Assembly: GCA_050485485.1 (NCBI GenBank)
Contig: JBJHBM010000005.1
Location: forward strand, 1-64,000
DNA from: WHSO01 sp050485485
Lineage (GTDB): Bacteria; Pseudomonadota; Alphaproteobacteria; SMXQ01
Direction of reading: 5' to 3'
Length of the DNA: 64,000 bases
A program made the translations under genes and the position numbers. The notes beneath the pieces are model-generated. The model did no database searches, was not told the DNA's origin, and was given only the letters and a program-made list of their open reading frames with translations. Within the stretch, counting starts at the first letter, position 1, and each line of letters begins with the position of its first letter. Positions 44,206-51,394 of this stretch are shown here, one piece after another.

Positions 44206-45729
44206 TTAGGCGCGCTTCAGCATCGCGGCCGGCAGGCGCAGGGTATGGAGCAGGATGCGCCGCCCGCGCGGGACCGCGGCGTAGATTCCGAGGCATGCGA
44301 ACCCGGCAACCAGCGCGAAGACCAGCACCAGCAGGCCGTCGGACAGGCCGGCGAGCTGGGGGGCGTCGTCGAGGGCGAGGATCAGCAGGCTCGCCGCCGC
44401 GGTGGCCGCCGCCGGCAGCATCAGCACGCGCAGGCAGTCCCCCGCGCCAACCGGTCCGCGCCGCCCCACCAGCCATATCAGCACGGGCATCCGCACGACG
44501 AGGCCGCTCAGCGCATAGGCGGCGGCCACGCCGGCCGGCCCGTAGGGCAGCCCCGCCAGCAGCGCAAGCACGGTGAGCGCGCCGTTGACGATGTTGGCGC
44601 GCAGCATCTCTCCGGTGCGGTCCTGGCTCATGTAGAGCCAGCTCAGGGTGTAGGTGAGCGGCATATAGATCGCCGCCAGTCCCATCCAGCCGAGAATCGG
44701 CGCCGCCGCGTCCCATTGCGCGCCCAGCACCAGGCCGACCACGGCGTCGGGTGCCGCGATCATCAGGGCGGAAGCCGGCGCGACGATCATGACGAGACGC
44801 TCCGCCGCCGCGGCATAGGCGTCGCGGTAGCCGCGGGGATCGCCGCGCATGCGGCTCAGGGCGGAGAGCGCCACCGGCGCGAGCGGGCCGTTGAGGTTCT
44901 GGACCGGCACCACCAGCAGCTTCTGCGCGCGCTCGAACAGGCCGACGGCGACTGCGCCCCAGTACCAGCCGATCAGCACTTTGTCGCAGCTCGACGCGAT
45001 GCGTCCGACGACCATGGCGAGGGTGGCGTTGCCGCCGAAGGCGAGCATGCCCTTCACCTCCGCGAAACGGCCGGGACGGCCGGGCCGCCAGTCGCAGACG
45101 GTCCAGGCGCCGGCCGCGATGGCGACGCCCCACGCCAAGCGCTGGATCACCAGCGACCACAGCCCGAACCCGGCGACGGCGGCGGCGATGGCGGCGGCGA
45201 GGGCGATCATCTCGGCGCCGGTGAGGATCAGAGCCACGGCGGTGAAGCGCATCTGGCGGCGCAGCAGCGCGAGGTGCTGCGAGGCGAGGCCGGTGAACAG
45301 GAGCGCGAGCGCGACCACCGGCACGATCTCGGCCAGTACCGGCTCGCCGTAGAGCAGGGCCAGGACCGGGCCGAGTGCGGCGAAGGCTGCCGCCGCCGCG
45401 AAGGCGAGCGCGACGTTGATCCAGAACAGCGTGCTGACCTGGGCGGAGGTGACATCGCGGCGCTGCACCGTAGCGGCCGACAGGCCGAGGTCCTTGAGCG
45501 TCTCGAGCACCACCAGGAAGGCCGCCATCATCGCGAATAGGCCGAAATCGGCCGGGGAGAGCAGGCGCGCGAGGACCACGATCGCCGCGAACTGCACCAC
45601 CACCTTGACCGCCTGGGAGGTGAGCGTGACGACACCGCCCCGCACCGCCAAGCGCTTAACGTCGCGATGCAGATGGTCCGTCCGCAGGTGCCGGTCGGGG
45701 TCGTGGGCGTCGCGGGGGGCGTGGGGCAT
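44206..45729 (-). CDS. Wzx-like polysaccharide flippase (MATE/MOP superfamily)
   Basis: A 507-residue membrane protein with about fourteen hydrophobic segments. The N-terminal block LARLLSPADFGLFAMMAAFLVV and DLGLSAATVQRRD are the standard signature of Wzx/RfbX-type lipid-linked oligosaccharide flippases. GWYWGAVAVGLFERAQKLLVVPV is another conserved part. The N-terminal 20 residues are His/Asp/Arg-rich (RDAHDPDRHLRTDHLHRDVKR) and cytosolic. It is divergent from the ATPase and ATP-grasp pair, with a 219-bp intergenic region holding a large inverted repeat. I use the ATG at 45729. Confidence 0.88.
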   Translation of the reverse strand: MPHAPRDAHDPDRHLRTDHLHRDVKRLAVRGGVVTLTSQAVKVVVQFAAIVVLARLLSPADFGLFAMMAAFLVVLETLKDLGLSAATVQRRDVTSAQVSTLFWINVALAFAAAAAFAALGPVLALLYGEPVLAEIVPVVALALLFTGLASQHLALLRRQMRFTAVALILTGAEMIALAAAIAAAVAGFGLWSLVIQRLAWGVAIAAGAWTVCDWRPGRPGRFAEVKGMLAFGGNATLAMVVGRIASSCDKVLIGWYWGAVAVGLFERAQKLLVVPVQNLNGPLAPVALSALSRMRGDPRGYRDAYAAAAERLVMIVAPASALMIAAPDAVVGLVLGAQWDAAAPILGWMGLAAIYMPLTYTLSWLYMSQDRTGEMLRANIVNGALTVLALLAGLPYGPAGVAAAYALSGLVVRMPVLIWLVGRRGPVGAGDCLRVLMLPAAATAAASLLILALDDAPQLAGLSDGLLVLVFALVAGFACLGIYAAVPRGRRILLHTLRLPAAMLKRA

Positions 45730-45797
45730 GTCGAAGAGGGCAGTTTGTCGGTGTGCGCGGGAAGGAGCTACCCGTGCCACGCGCCGCGGGCCGCTCA

Positions 45798-45875
45798 CAG
45801 TGACCAGACTGTGACCGGGCGGCCCCGTCGTACCGCGGGCGCGGCAGGGTGATACCGGTCACAGTCTGGTCACTG
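45798..45875. repeat. Perfect 21-bp inverted repeat between divergent flippase and PP-loop gene
   Basis: The left arm (45798-45818) and right arm (45855-45875) are exact reverse complements over 21 bp, with a 36-nt GC-rich spacer. Each arm contains GTGACC twice, 11 bp apart from start to start, so the arm may be two half-sites of a regulator. A paired operator for divergent control or a cruciform/terminator is possible. There is no T-tract. Confidence 0.75.
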
Positions 45876-45948
45876 GTTTCGGCATGCCCGCCGACTTACG
45901 CCGGCCCACCTAGATACAGGCCAGAGACTGGGTGGTGCAGCGAGGCAG

Positions 45949-47196
45949 ATGAAGGTTTTAGACGTTACCGATTCGTGGCGCGACGGAACCGCCACGGTGC
46001 GGGTGAGGCTTCGCCCCTTGCGCGCGGGCGGCGAGCTGGAGCTGTGGTTCCGCTTCGACGGTCTGGACGCCCCGCTCGAGGGGATCGCGCCGGCGCTGAC
46101 GGTCGCGCTCACGGTGCCTGCCATGCACGAGGGCGAGCCAGTCGAAATTCCCGCCAGCCTGCCGGCGCCGCTCGTTGCCAATATCGCCAAGGCCCAGCAA
46201 GTGCTCGCGAGCTGGTACCGGGACCTGACGCCGGTGCCGGTCAGCGCGGCGCGCATCGAGCCGGGGCCCGTCATTAGCCCCGCCGCGGATTCCAACGGGG
46301 GACGTAGCGTGGCGTGCTGCTTCTCGGGCGGGGTCGACTCTTGGTACTCGCTCCTCAATCACCGGGCGCGCATCGAGCGCCTCCTGCTGGTGCGCGGCTT
46401 CGACATCGGCCTTTCCAACGATCTCTTGTGGGACCGGACCGTGCAGCGCGCGGCGCGCGTGGCCGACGGGTTCGGCGTCGGGCTCGTCACCTGCGCGACC
46501 AACCTGCGCGACGTCCTCGACAAGAGCCGTACTACCTGGGGCCGGCGCTTCGCGGGAGATTTCTGGGGTGGCTACCTGCACGGCGCGGCGCTCGCCGCCA
46601 TCGGCCTGATGATGCGTCGCACGACAGGAGAGCTGATCGTTCCGGCGACCCACTCCTACGCCCAAATCAGGCCGTGGGGCTCCTCGCCGCTGCTCGATCC
46701 GCTGTGGTCGGACGGGCACGTCTCCGTCACCCATGACGGCTGCGAGGCCGATCGCGTGGGCAAGGTCCGCGCCATCTCCGATTCGGCGCTGGCGCTCGCT
46801 ACGCTGCGCGTGTGCCATCACGACACCGGCGAGTTCAACTGCGGGCATTGCGAGAAGTGCCTCCGCACCATGATGGCGCTGCGCGCCTGCGGCGCGCTCG
46901 TGCGGGCCGAGACGTTCCCGCACCATCTGCCCGCACGCGACATCCATTCGCTTGTCGTGCCGCCCCACGTGCGCCATCACTACGAGGCACTGCAGGTGGA
47001 AGCCTACCGGGTCGGCGACGTCGAGCTCGCCCGTGCGGCGGAAGTGGTGCTGAACCAGCGGATGTCGCTGCGCCAGACGCTGGCGCGCGCGAAACGGGCA
47101 TTGCGCGGCAGCGCGCTCGGGCGGGGCTTGCGCGGTCTTGTGCAGCCGCGTCCGTCCGCGGCCTCCGTATCATTGACAGCGCACGCGAGGCGTTGA
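45949..47196 (+). CDS. PP-loop ATPase with QueC-like zinc motif
   Basis: A 415-residue protein. Residues 1-100 are a beta-rich domain I do not recognise. The PP-loop is CCFSGGVDSWYSL with SGGVDS at 126-131, as in QueC, asparagine synthetase and related adenylating enzymes. C298, C301 and C304 (FNCGHCEKC) form a zinc motif like that of QueC. The tail is Arg-rich. It would activate a carboxylate or carbonyl group by adenylation. Gene order (flippase divergent, ATP-grasp 2 nt downstream) points to cell-surface polysaccharide modification, not to queuosine. Substrate unknown. Confidence 0.78.
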   Translation: MKVLDVTDSWRDGTATVRVRLRPLRAGGELELWFRFDGLDAPLEGIAPALTVALTVPAMHEGEPVEIPASLPAPLVANIAKAQQVLASWYRDLTPVPVSAARIEPGPVISPAADSNGGRSVACCFSGGVDSWYSLLNHRARIERLLLVRGFDIGLSNDLLWDRTVQRAARVADGFGVGLVTCATNLRDVLDKSRTTWGRRFAGDFWGGYLHGAALAAIGLMMRRTTGELIVPATHSYAQIRPWGSSPLLDPLWSDGHVSVTHDGCEADRVGKVRAISDSALALATLRVCHHDTGEFNCGHCEKCLRTMMALRACGALVRAETFPHHLPARDIHSLVVPPHVRHHYEALQVEAYRVGDVELARAAEVVLNQRMSLRQTLARAKRALRGSALGRGLRGLVQPRPSAASVSLTAHARR

Positions 47197-47198
47197 GG

Positions 47199-48401
47199 AT
47201 GTCCACGGGGCTGCCAGCGGGCGAAAGGCCGACGCGGGAGGCCGAGAGCGTACCCGGACACGAAGTGGAATCCGATGGTGGCCGTGGCCGCGCGGCGATC
47301 GACTTCCTGGGCAAGTGCGTCCATCACGCCGCCTGGCGCTTCCGGTTGCTCGAATACGCCTGGACCCTGGTCGAGCGTGAGATCGACTCCGCCTCGCCCG
47401 TGCCTTGGCGCAAGCGTTTCGCCTTGTGGCGTCGTGGATTCCTCAGCGAATCGGCAATCCTGTACGGCTTCCCTCACAACGATTCACGCCTTTACCTCTC
47501 CGACTACGCGCGCGGCGTGAAGACGCGCCGCATCAACGGCGCCTATGGCGTGCTGCTCGACGACAAGCTTCTGTTCGCCCGTCTGCTGCGCGATCACGCG
47601 CGCTATCTGCCGACGGTGTTCGGGGTTCTCCGTAATGGGCGTATCGTGCCGGCGCTCGGCGTCGGAGCGCCGGTCAGCGACGCGACGCTCCACGACCTGC
47701 TCGCGCGCAAGCGCGCGGTCGTGCTGAAGCCGGTGAACGGCGGTGGCGGCGCAGGCGTCGTCGTCCTGCAGATCGATGGCGACGGCGTGCTGCGCATGAA
47801 CGGCGCCGCCATAGGCCCGGCCGCCCTCCACGACGTGGCCGCCGCCTGCGACGGACACCTGGCTTGCGCTCTCTTGCGCCAGCACCCTGCGCTGGCCCGA
47901 ATCTATCCGCACACCACGAACTCTGTCCGCATCCTCACGATGCACGACGACGACGGGGTATTCATCGCCGCGACCGTATTGCGGATCGGATGCGGCCGGT
48001 CGAGGCCCACCGACAACTGGGGCAGGGGCGGGATGGCGGCGTCCATCGATCCGCACACCGGGCGCCTGGGCCGCGCGGCGTCCTATTGTGCCGACGAGGC
48101 GGCGCTTCATTGGCACTCCCACCACCCGGAAAGCGGCGCGCCCATCGAAGGGGCGGTCCTTCCCCATTGGCGGTTGATGCGCGACGTGATCCTGGGCATC
48201 GCCCAGTCGCTGCCGTTCCTTCCCTACATCGGCTGGGACGTGGCGATGACGGAAGACGGCTTCCGCATACTCGAAGGCAACAAGTACAGCGACGTCCACA
48301 TCCTCCAGGTCCACAAGCCGTTGCTTGCCGACGGCCGCGTACGCGCGTTCTATCGTTCCCATGGCGCCATCGGCGGCAAGCCCGGCAAGGATTCCGGCTA
48401 G
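47199..48401 (+). CDS. Sugar-transfer-associated ATP-grasp family protein
   Basis: A 400-residue protein. The ATP-grasp core runs from about residue 110 to 375. The ATP-binding K177 is in VVLKPVNGGGGAGVVVL, NSVRIL is the middle motif, and the metal ligands are D347 in WDVAM and E359/N361 in ILEGNKYSD. This matches the sugar-transfer-associated ATP-grasp family (PF14397), proposed to make amide or ester links on polysaccharides. The ATG lies 2 bp after the PP-loop stop with GAGG in the overlap, so the two are co-translated. A terminal AAAATAAGG follows the stop. Confidence 0.83.
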   Translation: MSTGLPAGERPTREAESVPGHEVESDGGRGRAAIDFLGKCVHHAAWRFRLLEYAWTLVEREIDSASPVPWRKRFALWRRGFLSESAILYGFPHNDSRLYLSDYARGVKTRRINGAYGVLLDDKLLFARLLRDHARYLPTVFGVLRNGRIVPALGVGAPVSDATLHDLLARKRAVVLKPVNGGGGAGVVVLQIDGDGVLRMNGAAIGPAALHDVAAACDGHLACALLRQHPALARIYPHTTNSVRILTMHDDDGVFIAATVLRIGCGRSRPTDNWGRGGMAASIDPHTGRLGRAASYCADEAALHWHSHHPESGAPIEGAVLPHWRLMRDVILGIAQSLPFLPYIGWDVAMTEDGFRILEGNKYSDVHILQVHKPLLADGRVRAFYRSHGAIGGKPGKDSG

Positions 48402-48422
48402 GGAAAAATAAGGAGGTCCCGC

Positions 48423-49274
48423 CTAATCGGCCCGTCGTAGGGTTACGGGACGAGGCTCTCCGGAAACGGCGAGCGTACCTTCCGCCCGTGCCGGCTCGGC
48501 AAAGCGCATCTCCCCCGTCACCTCGCGTTCCGCCACTGCGGCGCTGAAGACAAGGCGGTCGCCGGTCAGTCGCGCCTCGCGCAACGTCGCCTTCTGCCCG
48601 GCGATCTGTATGGTGCCGGTTACTTCCTGGAAACGCTGCGTGAGCTCGATCTCACCTTCGTCCCATTGCCAGCGGCCGCCGACCTTGGCCGGCACGGTCC
48701 AGAGAAACAGATTGTTCCAGCCGAGCTTCAACACCCGGTCGGGCTCCCAATCGCCCATCTTGAAAGAATACGCGACCACCCGCGTGCCCGGCCGCAGTTC
48801 GTCGAGAAGGCGCGGGCGCAGATGGAGATTGAAGTCGGGCAGCATGAAGAGCGTCACCACGCTCGCTTCGCTGAAATCGTCGATGAGTACGTTGCCTTCA
48901 ACAAAGCGCGCACGATCGGCGATACCCGCCTGTTCGGCGTTGCGACGGCTTTCTGTGACGCGCGCAGGCTCGATCTCGATACCGACGGCGCGGCGCGCAT
49001 TGAAATCGCGCACGGCGGCGATGATGAAACGCCCGTCACCGGAACCTAGGTCGTAGAGCACGTCGTCGGGGCCGACCGCCGCCATTTCCAGCATGGCGCG
49101 CACGACCTCGTGAGGGGTGGGAACGTAGGGAATATCGAAATCGGGAATCTGTTGCTGCGCCTGGGCATGAACGGCGGCAAGATGCGCAGGTCCGGAGACG
49201 AGAGCCGCAGCAAGCAGAAAGGTACGGACGGCCTGAACGGCCGCGCCCGGCGGGAATTTCCATATGGGGGTCAT
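48423..49274 (-). CDS. Class I SAM methyltransferase with N-terminal signal or anchor
   Basis: A 283-residue protein from the ATG at 49274 (GAGG upstream). Residues 15-37 form a hydrophobic segment ending AVHAQAQ, which looks like a cleavable signal peptide or an anchor. The catalytic domain starts with IPYVPTPHEVVRAMLEMA and has motif I LYDLGSGDGRF at 73-83 and GIEIEPARV. These resemble the ATPSC-KMT/FAM173 lysine methyltransferase group. The C-terminal 85 residues form a beta-rich extension. A methyltransferase outside the cytoplasm would be odd, because SAM is cytosolic, so membrane anchoring facing inward is an alternative. The gene is convergent with the ATP-grasp gene. Confidence 0.8.
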   Translation of the reverse strand: MTPIWKFPPGAAVQAVRTFLLAAALVSGPAHLAAVHAQAQQQIPDFDIPYVPTPHEVVRAMLEMAAVGPDDVLYDLGSGDGRFIIAAVRDFNARRAVGIEIEPARVTESRRNAEQAGIADRARFVEGNVLIDDFSEASVVTLFMLPDFNLHLRPRLLDELRPGTRVVAYSFKMGDWEPDRVLKLGWNNLFLWTVPAKVGGRWQWDEGEIELTQRFQEVTGTIQIAGQKATLREARLTGDRLVFSAAVAEREVTGEMRFAEPARAEGTLAVSGEPRPVTLRRAD

Positions 49275-49426
49275 GTCGTGCCTCTTCCGGCGTGCGAACA
49301 AGATCGTTCCGCCGCCATCGGCGGATGCCTCGCACGAACCGGTCCAAGATGCTTCCCGGAACGCCGTGCCAATGTCAATGGGGCACATTGGAACGACGTG
49401 CCCGGCCCGGCGCTCCGGGCAGATGC

Positions 49427-49972
49427 TCAGCGGGCGAAGACCTCGCGCCACAGGCAGGGCAGGGCCACGCTGCCCGTAACCATTTTGCTGGCACGTTCCT
49501 TATCCGCCGGGGTCATTGCGGCCCATAGGTTCTGGGCCAGCCCCTGCGCTTCGGCCACGCCCAGTGCCTCGGCCCGGCGGACCCAGCCGTAGCCTACGGC
49601 GAAGTCGGTGCTGCTGCCGGCGATGCGCTGGGCGACGCGGCGCAGCACGCGCACGCCCGAGACGACATCGCCTGTGTATATCTCGCCTAGTTTCAGCGCC
49701 GCGTTGCCGTGGTTTTGCTCCGCCGCCCGGCATAACCATTCCACGGATTGTGGCGTGTCGTAGAAGCCTTGCGCTTCATTCACCGAGCAGCACAAAGCGT
49801 CGCCCACCTTGTATTGGGCTTCGGCATCTCCGGCGCGGGCAGCGTCGATATTGGACGAGACGGTGGACTTGTCCCGTGCGATGTTGGCGCCCTCCGTCGC
49901 GGCGCTGACGCAACCCGACAGAACAAGCGGTACACACAGGGCGGCCCAGCGCCCAATACGATAAATATCCAT
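49427..49972 (-). CDS. Lipoprotein with Sel1-like repeats
   Basis: A 181-residue protein. The signal ends in a lipobox LVLSGC (Cys at residue 20), so it is a predicted lipoprotein. The mature part has degenerate Sel1/TPR-like helices: GDAEAQYKVGDALCC, then AAEQNHGNAALKLGEIYTG and WVRRAEALGVAEAQGLAQNL. The family pairs a Gly-x-Ala turn with Leu-Gly motifs. Function is unknown; Sel1 proteins usually scaffold. The ATG at 49972 is preferred over a longer upstream frame. A 257-bp gap to the next tRNA holds two hairpins. Confidence 0.78.
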   Translation of the reverse strand: MDIYRIGRWAALCVPLVLSGCVSAATEGANIARDKSTVSSNIDAARAGDAEAQYKVGDALCCSVNEAQGFYDTPQSVEWLCRAAEQNHGNAALKLGEIYTGDVVSGVRVLRRVAQRIAGSSTDFAVGYGWVRRAEALGVAEAQGLAQNLWAAMTPADKERASKMVTGSVALPCLWREVFAR

Positions 49973-50140
49973 GTGAATTCCCCCTTGATGCGGCGCGTGC
50001 TTGCGCCGCTTCCCCCATTGCCCCATGAAATGACAATGTCGATCCCCAAATGAAACCATTCCGGTGCATTGAATGCAACCTCAGCAACCATGGGATGGGT
50101 GGAGGCGCAACCGTTCTTGGAAATTCAGCCAATGGGAACG

Positions 50141-50186
50141 AAAATGCCCCACCCAGCGGCCTGACGGCGCTTGAGTGGGGCATTTT
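50141..50186 (-). terminator. Terminator-like hairpin downstream of tRNA-Asn
   Basis: AAAATGCCCCAC (50141-50152) and its exact complement (50175-50186) form a 12-bp stem around a 22-nt loop. Read on the minus strand the stem ends in TTTT, fitting an intrinsic terminator for the minus-strand tRNA pair. It may work in both directions, because TTTT is at both ends. Confidence 0.55.
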
Positions 50187-50196
50187 GTCGCGACGG

Positions 50197-50225
50197 CCAG
50201 GGAGAGACAGAAATCCTCTCCCTGG
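50197..50225. repeat. 10-bp hairpin just downstream of tRNA-Asn
   Basis: CCAGGGAGAG (50197-50206) and CTCTCCCTGG (50216-50225) pair perfectly around a 9-nt loop, ending 5 bp from the tRNA-Asn 3' end on the minus strand. It may guide 3' processing or help termination. Confidence 0.5.
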
Positions 50226-50229
50226 ATGT

Positions 50230-50304
50230 TGGCTCCCCGGGCCGGATTCGAACCAGCGACCAACCGGTTAACAGCCGGTTGCTCTACCGCTGAGCTACCG
50301 GGGA
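50230..50304 (-). tRNA. tRNA-Asn (anticodon GTT)
   Basis: On the minus strand, TCCCCGG pairs with CCGGGGA. The anticodon stem ACCGG/CCGGT holds CTGTTAA (anticodon GTT), and the T-arm is GCTGG TTCGAAT CCGGC with one G-U pair. A CCA end is encoded. Confidence 0.97.
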
Positions 50305-50416
50305 ATAATCGGATGCCTGCGGCCGCTCCGTGGCGGGGCCGCGTTATAGCAAAAGCGCCCCCCTATTGCCAGAGTATCCGTAAATTGCGTCTTAATGCCG
50401 AAAATGGCCGGGGAGA

Positions 50417-50490
50417 TGGAGGCCGGAGCCGGAATCGAACCGGCGTAGAGGGATTTGCAGTCCCTTGCATCACCACTATGCTATCCGGCC
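50417..50490 (-). tRNA. tRNA-Cys (anticodon GCA)
   Basis: On the minus strand, GGCCGGA pairs with TCCGGCC. The anticodon stem AGGGA/TCCCT holds CTGCAAA (anticodon GCA), and the T-arm is GCCGG TTCGATT CCGGC. A CCA end is encoded. It lies upstream of tRNA-Asn on the same strand. Confidence 0.97.
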
Positions 50491-50691
50491 GCGTCGCCGC
50501 AGGGCCGCACCCGGGCGCTTGCGGCGGCCCCGACATATAGGGCCCGCCCGCCGGGCGGTCAACGCCCTAAATCCGCCATATGCGTTGTGTTCCTTCGCCC
50601 GGGCAAGTATATAGCTTGTCGTGGCTGGGGCGCACGGAAATGCCGTGGCGCGGGTCCGGGCGGGGGCATCGTAAAGGACGTCAGGGGTTGC

Positions 50692-51348
50692 ATGATCGAT
50701 TTCGGAACCGCACGCCGCAATATGGTCGATAACCAGTTGCGGCCCAACAAAGTCACGGACGAGCGTGTCCTGACGGCGATGGGCGCCGTGCCGCGCGAGC
50801 GTTTCGTGGACGAGGTGCTGCGCGGCGTCGCCTATGTGGACGAGGACATCCCGATCGGGCGCGGCCGTGTACTGATGGAGCCGATGGTCCTCGCGCGCAT
50901 GCTGCAGGCGGCGGAGATCGGCCCCAACGACGTGGTGCTCGATATCGGCTGCGGCACCGGCTACACGGCTGCCGTCTGCGCGCGACTGGGTGCGACCGTC
51001 GTGGCAGTCGAAAGCGACCCCACCTTTGTCGCAGAGGCGGGGCGGATACTATCGGAACTCGAGGTCGATAACGTCGTGACGGCCGAGGCGCCGCTTGTGG
51101 GAGGGTATCCGGCGCAGGCGCCCTATGACGTCATCCTGTTTTCGGGAGCCATCCCGGAGATGCCTCCGAAAATCCTGTCCCAGCTCGCCGACCGCGGACG
51201 GCTGTGCGCGGTGGTCGCCCCCGCCGATGCTGCTCCTTGTGCGATGCTGTCATTCAACGTCGCGGGCACGCCCGCATTCCGCAAGCTGTTCGATGCCTCG
51301 GTGCCGCTCCTGCCGGGATTCGAACGCGAGCCCGATTTCGTGTTCTGA
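50692..51348 (+). CDS. Protein-L-isoaspartate O-methyltransferase family protein
   Basis: A 218-residue SAM methyltransferase. The N-terminus ARRNMVDNQLRPNKVTDERVL and RERFVDE match alphaproteobacterial PIMT-like proteins. Motif I is VLDIGCGTGYTAAV (about residues 83-96), and VVAVESDP is motif II. The substrate loop reads IPIGRGRVLMEPMVLARMLQ, in which the usual GQTISQP of true PIMT is replaced, so isoaspartate repair is uncertain. It starts the block PIMT-tolC-popZ-valS, a known arrangement in the class. The ATG at 50692 follows a GGGG-rich region. Confidence 0.82.
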   Translation: MIDFGTARRNMVDNQLRPNKVTDERVLTAMGAVPRERFVDEVLRGVAYVDEDIPIGRGRVLMEPMVLARMLQAAEIGPNDVVLDIGCGTGYTAAVCARLGATVVAVESDPTFVAEAGRILSELEVDNVVTAEAPLVGGYPAQAPYDVILFSGAIPEMPPKILSQLADRGRLCAVVAPADAAPCAMLSFNVAGTPAFRKLFDASVPLLPGFEREPDFVF

Positions 51349-51394
51349 AACGCGTGTCCATGCGGCGTCCGCCCGCGATAAAGGTTGCCGAAGC

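Noticed and set aside
45949..47196. Queuosine synthesis enzyme QueC
   Set aside because: The PP-loop and Cys3 motif are shared, but the protein is nearly twice as long, has an extra N-terminal domain, and no other queuosine genes are near.
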